The position numbers and the translations under genes were made by a program. Shown here in pieces: positions 44,479 to 53,692 of a DNA stretch of 64,000 nucleotides. This DNA is from Oleidesulfovibrio sp047973035. GTDB taxonomy: Bacteria > Desulfobacterota > Desulfovibrionia > Desulfovibrionales > Desulfovibrionaceae. The stretch lies in the NCBI RefSeq assembly GCF_047973035.1, contig NZ_JBKEBF010000031.1, positions 142,924 through 206,923 on the forward strand, written 5' to 3'. The notes under the pieces are model-generated. The model made no database searches, was not told the DNA's origin, and saw nothing but the letters and a program-made list of their open reading frames with translations. Numbering within the stretch: the first letter of the stretch is position 1; each line of letters begins with the position of its first letter.

Positions 44479-46575
44479 CTATCGCACCACGGTTTCCCAG
44501 TTGCCGTCTTTCAGCAGCTCTATCCGGTTACTCAGCGGTCCGCGTACAGCTTCATACTCCATGGGATAGACCGTCTTACCATTCACATCAAAAAGTCCGA
44601 ACCGGAAAGTCCCGTTCTCTCTTTTCTTTGCCAGAAACACTCCGTATGCCTCGTTAAATACAATCCACTCATAGTCTGAAAGAGCTATGACCTCGTTACC
44701 TACACTATCGATCACGCCCACCAGCCTTGTGCGCTTATCAGGCGAGGCATCACCCTGCGCTTCCACATGCCGCGAAACAATGAACCGCTCTACCGGCGAA
44801 TTAATCTTTTCCAGTGAGGCATAAAGCGGCCGTATTGTCCAAGCCTTTGACGGCAACGCATATTGCCCTACCAGCCTGCCTTCGGCCCCGCGCACTCTGA
44901 CAGTTGCCACGGTATCCGAAGTCATACGGATAGAATGTGCTTCCAGCAATTTTCTGCCCGCGTGGTCGAAAAGCACATCCGTGTCACGCTTTGTTTCACA
45001 CAACAAACCATGTTTCAGAGTCTTGATAGACTCACAATGTGCGGGAATAAGAAGCACTCCGTCCGCACGCAGAAAGCCTTTTAATCCCCAGAACCCACGG
45101 TCATCATATTCTGTAACGATAAACCCGCCGTCAATGGCCTGAGCAAAAGCATACTTGAATACATAGCGGCCAAGAAATTCCTTGTCGTAATTATGCAGGC
45201 GAAACGGCTCAAGCGCTCTGCACGCTTCTATAAGGCGCGCAAACTCTTCGGGATTCTGGACATCCTCATAAGACACGATATAGTTCAGGCCATTGTCACT
45301 CAAGGCATAAAAAACAATAAACCGGTCTGCGTAGTTCCTATGCTGCAAAACGGTATACGTATCTCCCCGCAGATATTCTGCCCACTCCGGCCCGAGTTCC
45401 TGCACCTTGCCAGCCAGATATTCACCAAATGGCATCTTGCTGACTGCAAGGTCAATTTCGCCCGCAAACTCCTGGGGCCGGAAGGAACGGCTACTGTCCT
45501 GTGTGTCCTCCATAAGCAGGCGGGCCAGAGTCAGCAGGTTGTCCAGCTGTTCCTTCAACTTTACCTCAAAATCAGGCTGAGACTTTTTCCGCCCTTCTCC
45601 CAACCGTTGCTTCAGATCAAAAATCGAATGCTGATCCTGCGATGCAGGGGCAAGAGCGGTCACCATATCGTATATTTTGCGAACAGCTGTAATGTCTGTA
45701 TCTGCATCGATTTCCGCTTTTCCGAAAATATGCGTTCCGTCCGCATAATAATGCAGCAGCATATGTATGCCTCCGGCTGCGTCCACATAGGCCACATAAT
45801 CTTGTTTCCGCAGCAGGCAGTCTTCCGGCAATATTCCCTGTTTCTTCATCCAGCGCTGCATATTAAAGGCCTCTGCAGGACCTTTAGTCGTCACTATATC
45901 TACGTCATACGGAACCAGAGTATACACATTATCATCAGGACGCTGCCTGTTGATGTATATTTCATCTACAGCCCATACGTACATTCCGCTGTCCCATTTA
46001 TGTACAGTGGCATCTACAGGTCTGAGGAATGTTATCCCTTCATCTGTTGTGGAAAAAAAATAACTATCCTGAGAAGGCGCAGCTGCTGTAAATCGTTGCC
46101 GCAAGTCCTTCACATATGCAACATGCCCATCATATTGCTTTTTATGAATCTTACGCAGTTCAGAAAAATCTGTATCATCTTCCTTCACATGCTTTAGCTG
46201 TAAATAGACATCAATGCTGCCCAGCGCAAAATCGGTAATATGACTTCGCAGCACAAGGTGCGATTTTTCAAAAAGCAAAACTACAGATTCGCCATCCACG
46301 CTGGTAGTCATCTGCTTGCCGTCCACCACCAGCGGAGCGACACTCGCACGTCCCCGCCTGTACGTGGTTACAGTACGTTGTGGATTATTAATGGAAAAAT
46401 AAATGAATCTGGCACTTTTCCGGATCATTGCCACAACATTTTCCTGATCCATCAGGCCTTTTTCAAGCACGTCAACACGCACATCCGCAACAGTATAGTA
46501 CCCATCATCAACTGCAGCGCCCTGCACTGGAACAGCAAATAAAATGAAAACGCATGTAAAAAAAGATTTTAGCAT
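44479..46575 (-). CDS. Exported WG-repeat-like protein of unknown function
   Basis: The product has 698 residues with a signal peptide (MLKSFFTCVFILFAVPVQGA). I do not recognise a full-length family. Near the C-terminus (about 620-695) are two degenerate WG/beta-hairpin repeats (LVGVIDSVGNEVIALSDYE; FGLFDVNGKTVYPMEYEAV), and similar strands occur earlier (RGFWGLKGFLRADGVLLIP). The middle is mixed alpha/beta with a Lys/Glu-rich helix near 340-380. Cysteines are few. It ends 18 bp from the response regulator gene on the opposite strand and stands alone. A periplasmic or surface binding protein is the most that can be inferred. Confidence 0.65.
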   Translation of the reverse strand: MLKSFFTCVFILFAVPVQGAAVDDGYYTVADVRVDVLEKGLMDQENVVAMIRKSARFIYFSINNPQRTVTTYRRGRASVAPLVVDGKQMTTSVDGESVVLLFEKSHLVLRSHITDFALGSIDVYLQLKHVKEDDTDFSELRKIHKKQYDGHVAYVKDLRQRFTAAAPSQDSYFFSTTDEGITFLRPVDATVHKWDSGMYVWAVDEIYINRQRPDDNVYTLVPYDVDIVTTKGPAEAFNMQRWMKKQGILPEDCLLRKQDYVAYVDAAGGIHMLLHYYADGTHIFGKAEIDADTDITAVRKIYDMVTALAPASQDQHSIFDLKQRLGEGRKKSQPDFEVKLKEQLDNLLTLARLLMEDTQDSSRSFRPQEFAGEIDLAVSKMPFGEYLAGKVQELGPEWAEYLRGDTYTVLQHRNYADRFIVFYALSDNGLNYIVSYEDVQNPEEFARLIEACRALEPFRLHNYDKEFLGRYVFKYAFAQAIDGGFIVTEYDDRGFWGLKGFLRADGVLLIPAHCESIKTLKHGLLCETKRDTDVLFDHAGRKLLEAHSIRMTSDTVATVRVRGAEGRLVGQYALPSKAWTIRPLYASLEKINSPVERFIVSRHVEAQGDASPDKRTRLVGVIDSVGNEVIALSDYEWIVFNEAYGVFLAKKRENGTFRFGLFDVNGKTVYPMEYEAVRGPLSNRIELLKDGNWETVVR

Positions 46576-46715
46576 TATAAGAACCTGTAAACTTTGGACC
46601 TATGGTACGACATCGGCATACATGCCCGAAAAAAGCACGGCAAAAAACCGTACACACTGAGGCAGTGTATACACATATATAAAGCTTTATTCTACAGGAA
46701 GTTGAAAGAGAAGTA

Positions 46716-47777
46716 TCACCCGCCGATAGCGGACATACGCTTTTCGGCTACAGAACCGTCAGCATGCAGATGTTCAAGCATCCGGTAGCCCAAAGGCTTT
46801 CGGAGTGCCGCCAGTTGCATGATCTTGCGCGCAGCCTCCATACCCAGCTTGGGATGCCGGATTACAGGGCGCAGACGGTATTCTTTATCCGAAAAAAGAC
46901 AGGTCCGCAGACGGCCGTCCGGCGTAATGCGCAGACGGTTGCACGACTTGCAGAAGTGGTCGGAAAGCGGGGTGATAAGGCCGAAACGCCCTTTGCCCCC
47001 TTCAATGTCGTACAGCTTTGCGGGACCGCTACGGCGTGTACGCCCTTGCACGGGAATAAGATTTGCGTAATCACCGGCCTGAGACAGAATATCTTTGGCA
47101 GACCAGAAATTTTCTTCACGCCAGCGGGTACACCCACCCATAGGCATAAATTCGATAAAACGCACATCAACAGGGTTGCGCCGGGCAAAATTCAAAAATA
47201 CGGGCAATTCGTCATCATTGAACCCACGCAGGGCAACAGCATTCAACTTAAGCCCGATCTGGTGCTCAAGCACTTCATCCAGCGCACGCCGCACCTGCCG
47301 CAGCATGTCACGCCCTGTCACTTTCTGGAAGCGTTCACGGTCAAACGTATCAAGGGATACGTTCACATAGCGGACCCCAAGATCGCGCAACGCGGCAACC
47401 TTACCCGCCAGCAGAGTGGCATTGGTAGTAATGCGCACATCCAACGAAGGGTGACGCTTTGCAAGTGATTCAACAAGATACAGAAAACCTTTTCTTACAA
47501 AAGGCTCACCGCCGGTAAGACGCACCTTTTCCACGCCAAGGCTTACAGCAGCATCCACAAGACGCAGCATTTCTTCATACGTCAGAATCTTTGTATGCGG
47601 AATGAAGGACAAGCCGTCACAAGTCCAGCAATACATACAGCGCAGGTTGCATCTGTCCGTTACAGAAAGCCTGAGATAGCTTACCTGCCTGCCGTATTCA
47701 TCTGAAAAACGCTCCACCGCAGGACTTTGCTGGTCTTGCGGGACATTGTCGTACAGGGCTTTGTGGATTGTACTCAT
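46716..47777 (-). CDS. moaA: GTP 3',8-cyclase MoaA
   Basis: The product has 353 residues. It catalyses the first step of molybdopterin synthesis with its two [4Fe-4S] clusters. The SAM cluster motif is CNLRCMYC, followed by the GGEPFVRKG SAM site. The C-terminal cluster is FCKSCNRLRITPDGRLRTC. The chain ends in the Gly-Gly tail (SAIGG) needed for activity in the family. It overlaps mobA by 4 bp as the last gene of the moaA-mobA-fdhD-fdhE run, so cofactor synthesis and formate dehydrogenase maturation are co-expressed. Confidence 0.95.
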   Translation of the reverse strand: MSTIHKALYDNVPQDQQSPAVERFSDEYGRQVSYLRLSVTDRCNLRCMYCWTCDGLSFIPHTKILTYEEMLRLVDAAVSLGVEKVRLTGGEPFVRKGFLYLVESLAKRHPSLDVRITTNATLLAGKVAALRDLGVRYVNVSLDTFDRERFQKVTGRDMLRQVRRALDEVLEHQIGLKLNAVALRGFNDDELPVFLNFARRNPVDVRFIEFMPMGGCTRWREENFWSAKDILSQAGDYANLIPVQGRTRRSGPAKLYDIEGGKGRFGLITPLSDHFCKSCNRLRITPDGRLRTCLFSDKEYRLRPVIRHPKLGMEAARKIMQLAALRKPLGYRMLEHLHADGSVAEKRMSAIGG

Positions 47778-48400
47778 ACTGTAAGTGCCCGTATTACCCG
47801 ACGGGCCATTTCCAGATCCGCCGGATAGTTCACGTTGAAAAAGGGCAGGGATTCTTCCCTTGAATATGAAACACGATGCTGTAACTCTTGTGGCACCACA
47901 CGGCTTACTTTGTAAACCCCGCGGTCAGCTGCCTTGCGGAACCATTCCAGTGCACCGAATTCGTATATCGCGACCAGCGCCTCAATGTAACCGGTATCTT
48001 CCTGCACAAAAGTTGTCATCAGGCTATCCGGTTGTCGCTGTGTGCGGGCCGCAAGCAAGCGCTCCAGCATGGACCTGTCCATAAACGGCAGATCACATGA
48101 AAGCACCAGAACCGGCCCCTGAGCCACCCGAAGAGCGGTCATAATACCGCCTAGCGGCCCCAGACCTTCCTCTTCGTCGCACAGCCAGAAATATCCATTT
48201 GCATTGGGGCGGCAATCGCGCACGCTTATCCAGACTTCGCCGACAACGTCTTTCAAAAGAGCCGCACAGCGGTTCAGAAGATCCGGCTCACCTTCGCCGA
48301 ACAGGTGCACGCCACGCTTATCGCTGCCCAGACGGGCGCTCAGCCCTCCAGCCAGCACTACGCCCACAGGCGCAGTATCATCAGCGTGCATCCCTGCCAT
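47774..48400 (-). CDS. mobA: Molybdenum cofactor guanylyltransferase MobA
   Basis: The product has 208 residues. The nucleotidyltransferase loop VLAGGLSARLGSDKRG is at the N-terminus; the Mg-binding region LSCDLPFMD follows. MobA adds GMP to molybdopterin and yields MGD, the cofactor form used by formate dehydrogenase. Overlaps of 4 bp with moaA and 1 bp with fdhD indicate tight coupling. The partner MobB is encoded at 32632-33351. Confidence 0.93.
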   Translation of the reverse strand: MAGMHADDTAPVGVVLAGGLSARLGSDKRGVHLFGEGEPDLLNRCAALLKDVVGEVWISVRDCRPNANGYFWLCDEEEGLGPLGGIMTALRVAQGPVLVLSCDLPFMDRSMLERLLAARTQRQPDSLMTTFVQEDTGYIEALVAIYEFGALEWFRKAADRGVYKVSRVVPQELQHRVSYSREESLPFFNVNYPADLEMARRVIRALTV

Positions 48401-49119
48401 TATTCTGTCACCCTTCCTTCCGCATCGGTAAACAGCGTAAACCGGTTCTCTCTGTCACGTGCAAATCCGACCAGCGTCACGCCTGCATCAGAGGCCATAT
48501 CTACCGAGGCCGTGGTTACCGCAGAGCGGCTGACAATAAAACGAAACCCAGCGCGCATTGCCTTTGCGCACAGGCTGGCGGTAACTCTGGCCGAAACCAG
48601 CATCACCAGCCCGCCAAGCTGCACGTCATTCCGTGCCGCCCAGCCTGCCAGCCGGTCTATGCAATTATGCCTGCCGATATCTTCGGTACGGTGCAGGACG
48701 GTACGGGTAGCGGCATCAAGAACTCCGGCCCGATGAAAGCACCCTGTACCATCCCAAAGCCCCTGAGCACCCATGAAACCGGCCATACATTGCAAAAGCG
48801 AAGCTGCATCCAGTCGACCGGGATCAGGCAGAACTGCCGGTTGCGGCTGTTCGTGATGGGTAATCACAAAGCTGCGCTCTCCGGCGGCTGTCACCAGCAC
48901 TTTACGGCCGTCCAGCCCCATATCAAGCAAAGCGTGCCCTGCGGCAAGATCCTCCAGCTGTTCAGGCCAGGCCCACAGCGTTCTGGGCTCTGCCTCGCCG
49001 ATACGCACCGTTACCGGCACTTCGCGGCTAAGGACATCATCAAAAGTGTACCACCCGCCATCTTTATACTGGCGAACCCCGATTGTTCTCGGGGCCGCAC
49101 CGCAACCAGCCAGTTTCAT
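48400..49119 (-). CDS. fdhD: Formate dehydrogenase accessory sulfurtransferase FdhD, atypical
   Basis: The product has 239 residues, shorter than E. coli FdhD (about 277). The family core is clear: TGCFHRAGVL, HRTEDIGRHNCID (145-155), LVSARVTASLCAKA and FIVSRSAVTTASVDMA. FdhD passes sulfur from a cysteine desulfurase to the Mo/W centre. The CxxC loop described as essential in E. coli FdhD is not visible: Cys occur singly at 6, 111, 127, 153 and 184. Transfer may use one of these or differ in this lineage. It lies between mobA and fdhE with almost no spacing. Confidence 0.85.
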   Translation of the reverse strand: MKLAGCGAAPRTIGVRQYKDGGWYTFDDVLSREVPVTVRIGEAEPRTLWAWPEQLEDLAAGHALLDMGLDGRKVLVTAAGERSFVITHHEQPQPAVLPDPGRLDAASLLQCMAGFMGAQGLWDGTGCFHRAGVLDAATRTVLHRTEDIGRHNCIDRLAGWAARNDVQLGGLVMLVSARVTASLCAKAMRAGFRFIVSRSAVTTASVDMASDAGVTLVGFARDRENRFTLFTDAEGRVTE

Positions 49120-49123
49120 GGCA

Positions 49124-50005
49124 TCAAAACCCCCATGCCGACTGCGTCGGCCTTACAAATCCCTGCTCCCGCGCAAGAATGTCGAGCGCAAGAGATTCAA
49201 GATCATCCAGAACGGGAATTGAAAGCCTGTCCAGTTCGCGGAAGTCTGCAACTTTCAAATAACAGTGACAACTGCGACAGACATGCACTTCAAAACCGGC
49301 CTCACCTTCTGCCTTGAAATATTCCAGTTTGCTGTGATCTTCTTCTCCGCAGAAAGGACACTGCAAACGCTTTGCACGATACTCATGCCTGCACAGCGAA
49401 CAGGTAAGATACCGGAAGCCCTCTTTATTACGCAGGCTTGCCACCAGCGGCATTGAGCCGCAGTGCGGACAATGCCCGTGCGACCAGACGGTTTCGGTAT
49501 CGCGACGCTCCGCCAGCAGGTCACTTACCGCCATCAGCGAAGGAACCAGACTGCCCTGCACAAGATACCGGACAAAACTGGGAGCTTCAGGCATACGTGC
49601 TCCCCAGTCGGCAAAAAACAGCTGATCATCCTGCAACAACGCATCACAGGCTTCTTCCAGCGAAAATTCACGGGCCTCAAGAGCCTTATGCAGCGAAGTA
49701 GCTCCCTCCGCCATGGAACCGCCCGACTGAGCCATAAGAGCCAGCAGCTTGCCGAAGGTCTCAGCCGTCACAGCCTTGTCGTACGGAAATTGTTCACGAG
49801 GCAGCAAAGAAGCGCCCTGAGCATGAGCATCAGCCGGAGCAATCTGGTCCGGCAACGAAACCTGAACCTTGCCTCGTGCTTCCAGCTGCAGTTCTGCCGT
49901 TCTGGCAACAATCTCAAGCAGGGGGGCAGGAATAAATTCTTTTTTACGCAACGCTTCCAGTTTGCGTTCCAGCCTGCTACGTTCTTTATCCAGATCAAAG
50001 CTCAT
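49124..50005 (-). CDS. fdhE: Formate dehydrogenase maturation protein FdhE
   Basis: The product has 293 residues. It is rubredoxin-like in its C-terminal half, with four CxxC pairs: HCPHCG, CSLCRHEY, CPFCGEED and CRSCHCYL. The N-terminal third is helical and charged (DKERSRLERKLEALRKKEF). FdhE binds the catalytic subunit before Tat export and is thought to aid iron or cofactor insertion. It is the first gene of the reverse operon; AAGGA precedes ATG 50005 and a 390-bp divergent gap follows. Confidence 0.9.
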   Translation of the reverse strand: MSFDLDKERSRLERKLEALRKKEFIPAPLLEIVARTAELQLEARGKVQVSLPDQIAPADAHAQGASLLPREQFPYDKAVTAETFGKLLALMAQSGGSMAEGATSLHKALEAREFSLEEACDALLQDDQLFFADWGARMPEAPSFVRYLVQGSLVPSLMAVSDLLAERRDTETVWSHGHCPHCGSMPLVASLRNKEGFRYLTCSLCRHEYRAKRLQCPFCGEEDHSKLEYFKAEGEAGFEVHVCRSCHCYLKVADFRELDRLSIPVLDDLESLALDILAREQGFVRPTQSAWGF

Positions 50006-50395
50006 GTCTTTTCCTTGTGTCTCTAATGTCTGCCGATTTTCATCGGGGATGTGTTTTTTGTGTCATGGCCATGTACACGAAACAATTTCAACCTTCCTGC
50101 GCTCGGTCTTGCACAGGCGCATGCCGACACGCCAGCATCCTGCAAATAATGTTCTTTTGTTCTGCGCAGGTCGTAACGCCACATTTTGAAACAAAAATTC
50201 AGAGAATTCTATTCAAAAAAACAGATAACAACCCGCAACGATCAGGGCGGACGCAACCAAGAGCAACGCTCTTGACGAAGAAGCTATCACACCTATTATT
50301 TCTGTAGTTATAGGCAGTTCGCCACGCAATCACACATATTATATAGCGTTACACAGCACCAAAAGAGATCATTTTAAATCCAAAAGGAGATTCTT
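50006..50395. other. Divergent promoter region, fdhE and msrB
   Basis: The 390 bp between the two divergent genes is more AT-rich near msrB. It has a small inverted repeat, CAAGAGcaacgCTCTTG, at 50258-50274. No gene, known riboswitch or clear promoter match was recognised. Confidence 0.45.
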
Positions 50396-50956
50396 ATGGC
50401 ATTTAGAGACATAATGATTCTTGGTTTTACAGTCTTTTTTGGCTATTTGTCTTTTCAGAACGTAGCATTTGCAGACGAATATCATACAACCGAACAGAAA
50501 CAGACCGCCAGCAGTGAACAATATTTAACTCCACCTGTTGATGTTCTGAAAAAACAACTAACACCGCTGCAATTTAAAGTTACCCGACAGGATGGTACTG
50601 AACCTCCTTTCGATAACGAATACTGGGACAATAAAAAGCCCGGCCTCTATGTGGATATTGTATCAGGCGAGCCGCTTTTCAGTTCCATCCACAAATATGA
50701 CTCGGGAACGGGCTGGCCCAGTTTTTATCAACCGCTGACACCGCAGAATATTGTTGAAAAAGAAGACCGCAGCTTTTTTTCTATAAGAACTGAAGTCCGC
50801 AGCAAGCATGCAGACTCTCACTTAGGGCATGTTTTTACTGACGGTCCGCAGCCTACAGGGTTAAGGTACTGCATCAACTCTGCAGCACTTAGGTTCATAC
50901 CGGCAGAAAAACTGGAACAGGAGGGCTATGGGGCATTCATGTATTTGTTTGAGTGA
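50396..50956 (+). CDS. msrB: Exported peptide-methionine (R)-S-oxide reductase (MsrB)
   Basis: The product has 186 residues with an N-terminal hydrophobic signal (MILGFTVFFGYLSFQNVAFA) and a complete SelR/MsrB domain: EPPFDNEYWDNKKPGLYVD, SGTGWPSFYQP, DSHLGHVFTDGP and the catalytic Cys in LRYCINSAAL. The two CxxC zinc-binding pairs of many MsrB proteins are absent, as in the zinc-free subgroup. It would repair oxidised methionine in periplasmic proteins, useful to an anaerobe exposed to oxygen. AAAGGAG precedes the start. It is a single gene. Confidence 0.92.
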   Translation: MAFRDIMILGFTVFFGYLSFQNVAFADEYHTTEQKQTASSEQYLTPPVDVLKKQLTPLQFKVTRQDGTEPPFDNEYWDNKKPGLYVDIVSGEPLFSSIHKYDSGTGWPSFYQPLTPQNIVEKEDRSFFSIRTEVRSKHADSHLGHVFTDGPQPTGLRYCINSAALRFIPAEKLEQEGYGAFMYLFE

Positions 50957-51124
50957 AGCACGGCCTGTTGCTTTTCTTGATTTAGGGGCAAATAATAATC
51001 AAAAATTGCAAGGCCTTATTTTAAAATGCAAAATAATACCATCAAAACACCGGTGGCGCAGGCGGGCCGCTGTCATGCCTGTATTTAAATCAGATTCAGG
51101 CATAAACACATGCAAGGAACCACC

Positions 51125-53542
51125 ATGAAACTCGGCTGGAAATTGTCACTTCCCCAGATCATCATCGTATTAGGGCTTGGCATAGCCAGTTATGCCATTA
51201 TCAGCACATCCTTTGAACGCATGCAGGAAAAATTCGTCTCCTCCATGGTAACAGATGTCTTCAATGCAGTGGATTCCGGAATCAACACTGCCGGAGATTC
51301 AGCACTTGCACTTGCGTCATCCTTCAGCGGTCAGCCGGAGGTAATTCAGGCTTTTCAGCTTGCTCACAGCGGCAACATCAACGATGAAAACTCACCAGAG
51401 TCGCAAAGGGCAAGAGAGCTTTTGCGCACTGCGCTTGCGCCGGCTTTGCAGGGCTATAAAAGCAACACCGGCAAAAGCATGCGCCTGCACTATCATCTGC
51501 CCAACGGCCGGAGCCTTGTACGGCTATGGCGCGAAAAGCAAACCCAGCGCAACGGCAAGTGGACAGACGTTTCGGACGACATCAGTAGCTTTCGCAATAC
51601 TGTTCTTGATGTAAACAAGGCCGGCAAGCCCGTTCAGGGTATCGAGCTGGGACGCGGCGGCTTTGTTGTGCGCGGTGTGGCCCCCGTCATCGGGCCGGAC
51701 GGTAAAACACTCGGCTCTGTCGAAACACTTGTACCCTTCGACCCCATTCTTGCTGCCAGTTCCGCCGAGGGTACGGCACTTTCCCTTTTTATGAACAAGG
51801 ACATGCTGTCCATTGCCCGTTCGCTTAACAACCCGAAGAAATACCCTGTTATCGGCAATGACTTTGTGCTGGTCAGCGGCCAGGACAACACGGAACTGGT
51901 AGAACATACTGATGCTCCGCTTCTGGAAGCAGGCAAAAAATCTCTTGAGTTCCGCAGATACGGAAGCACAGCCCTTGCCACCCATCCTATTGTAGACTAC
52001 CGCGGCGATCAGGTCGGCGTGCTTGTCTGCGCTCTTGACCTTAGCGAGTTTGCAGCCATCAAAGCGTATTCTTCCAACGTGCTCATCAGCGCACTGACAA
52101 TCATCCTTATCCTTCCCGCTCTGGTTGCATTCTTTATGCTGCGCCGCTTTGTGATTACTCCCGTCAGTCAGATGGTAGGCAAAATCAAAGATATTGCAGA
52201 AGACCGTGCCAATTTTGACGACAGGCTGAACGACAGTCAGAAAGACGAAATCGGCGATCTTGCCCGCTGGTTTAACACGCTTATGGCCAAGCTGGGTCTG
52301 ATGATGGTTGATATGCAAAAGTATGTAGACGTGCTGAACACAGTACCCGACCCCATCTTTGCAGTGGACGGCAACTTTAAAATCATCATGGCCAACAAGG
52401 CCGCAAAAGACTTTATCGGAGTTGATGAAAACCAGCTGGCAGAATGCCACTGCCATGACAAGTTCAACACGGAAGTCTGCCAGACTCCCCACTGCCCCAT
52501 TGAAATGGCCAAAGCAGCCAATGGCCCCGTCAAAGCGGAAATCATATGTATCGAAACGGGCGGACAGACCTTGTATGTGCATCCTTCTGCCGATGTTCTG
52601 CGCGATTCGCGCGGACGTCAGTATGGATATGTGGAAGTAGCATCCAACGTGACTGATCTTGTTCACTCGCAAAACGCCATTGAAAATCAGCTTAACCGTA
52701 TCAGAGAAGTCAATGACACCACGCGCGAGGCTGCATCCGAAGTGTCCCGCACCGGCCATCAGCTTTCGGGCGAGTTTGAACAGATAAACTCAGGTATCAT
52801 GATGCAGCAGCAACGCGTGGCGGAAACAGCCACCGCCATGGAGCAGATGAATGCCACAGTGCTTGAGGTGGCAAGCAACGCATCCGCTGCGGCGCAACAG
52901 GCATCTGAAACCCGCGAGCAGGCTCTGGAAGGTGCACGAATCGTAGGCGACTCCGTATCTGCCATCCTTCAAGTGCAGGAACAGACAGCAGCACTCAAAG
53001 ACGTAATGCAGAATCTCGGTTCGCAGGCAGAAGGCATCGGTCAGGTAATGACAGTCATCCGCGATATAGCGGACCAGACCAACCTGCTGGCGCTGAACGC
53101 CGCCATCGAAGCTGCCCGTGCCGGTGACGCAGGACGCGGTTTTGCCGTTGTTGCCGATGAAGTACGAAAACTGGCAGAAAAAACCATGAGCGCTACACAC
53201 GAAGTCGGCGGTGCCATTAATGCCATTCAGACCGGCGCGCAGGAATCCATCAAAAACGTGGACACGACCACCGAAATGGTGGGCAATGCGTCCAAGCTGG
53301 CAGAGCAGTCAGGCGAAGCACTGAATAAAATTGTCGAACTGGTAAATCAGTCGTCATCACAGGTAGACGCCATCGCCACCGCGGCGGAAGAGCAATCCGC
53401 ATCCAGCGAGCAGATACGCTCCGCCATGGACGAGGTAAGCCACATCGCAAATGAAGTGGCAGGCAGGATGGAAGAATCTTCCGGCTCAGTCCAGAACCTG
53501 ACGATTCTTGCAGAAAAACTGGACGAACTGTCCCAAGGCTAG
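51125..53542 (+). CDS. Methyl-accepting chemotaxis protein with Cys-rich PAS domain
   Basis: The product has 805 residues from ATG 51125, which has AAGGA at the right distance; the frame is open from 51110. Helix 1 is at about 8-28; a dCache-like periplasmic sensor runs to about 315; helix 2 is at about 316-338; HAMP follows. The PAS domain at about 400-520 carries CHCHDKFNTEVCQTPHCP, a Cys/His group that may bind a cofactor. The signalling domain has the hairpin tip DQTNLLALNAAIEAARAG. There is no CheR-tether pentapeptide at the C-terminus. A terminator follows. Confidence 0.92.
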   Translation: MKLGWKLSLPQIIIVLGLGIASYAIISTSFERMQEKFVSSMVTDVFNAVDSGINTAGDSALALASSFSGQPEVIQAFQLAHSGNINDENSPESQRARELLRTALAPALQGYKSNTGKSMRLHYHLPNGRSLVRLWREKQTQRNGKWTDVSDDISSFRNTVLDVNKAGKPVQGIELGRGGFVVRGVAPVIGPDGKTLGSVETLVPFDPILAASSAEGTALSLFMNKDMLSIARSLNNPKKYPVIGNDFVLVSGQDNTELVEHTDAPLLEAGKKSLEFRRYGSTALATHPIVDYRGDQVGVLVCALDLSEFAAIKAYSSNVLISALTIILILPALVAFFMLRRFVITPVSQMVGKIKDIAEDRANFDDRLNDSQKDEIGDLARWFNTLMAKLGLMMVDMQKYVDVLNTVPDPIFAVDGNFKIIMANKAAKDFIGVDENQLAECHCHDKFNTEVCQTPHCPIEMAKAANGPVKAEIICIETGGQTLYVHPSADVLRDSRGRQYGYVEVASNVTDLVHSQNAIENQLNRIREVNDTTREAASEVSRTGHQLSGEFEQINSGIMMQQQRVAETATAMEQMNATVLEVASNASAAAQQASETREQALEGARIVGDSVSAILQVQEQTAALKDVMQNLGSQAEGIGQVMTVIRDIADQTNLLALNAAIEAARAGDAGRGFAVVADEVRKLAEKTMSATHEVGGAINAIQTGAQESIKNVDTTTEMVGNASKLAEQSGEALNKIVELVNQSSSQVDAIATAAEEQSASSEQIRSAMDEVSHIANEVAGRMEESSGSVQNLTILAEKLDELSQG

Positions 53543-53564
53543 CAACCATCACGCAGAACAATAA

Positions 53565-53596
53565 AAAGCCGGTCGGGGTTCTCACCGACCGGCTTT
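53565..53596. terminator. Bidirectional terminator after the chemoreceptor gene
   Basis: The arms AAAGCCGGTCGG and CCGACCGGCTTT are separated by 8 bp and flanked by A-rich and T-rich sequence on the two sides. It can serve both the chemoreceptor gene and the convergent amidohydrolase gene. Confidence 0.85.
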
Positions 53597-53692
53597 CTTA
53601 TTTCATCAGGCCAACTGCACCATCGCTCATGTATCTGGGCTGCTAGGCAACAGATAAACGAACAAAGGCAAGTTGGCGTAAGAGCCACCCTG

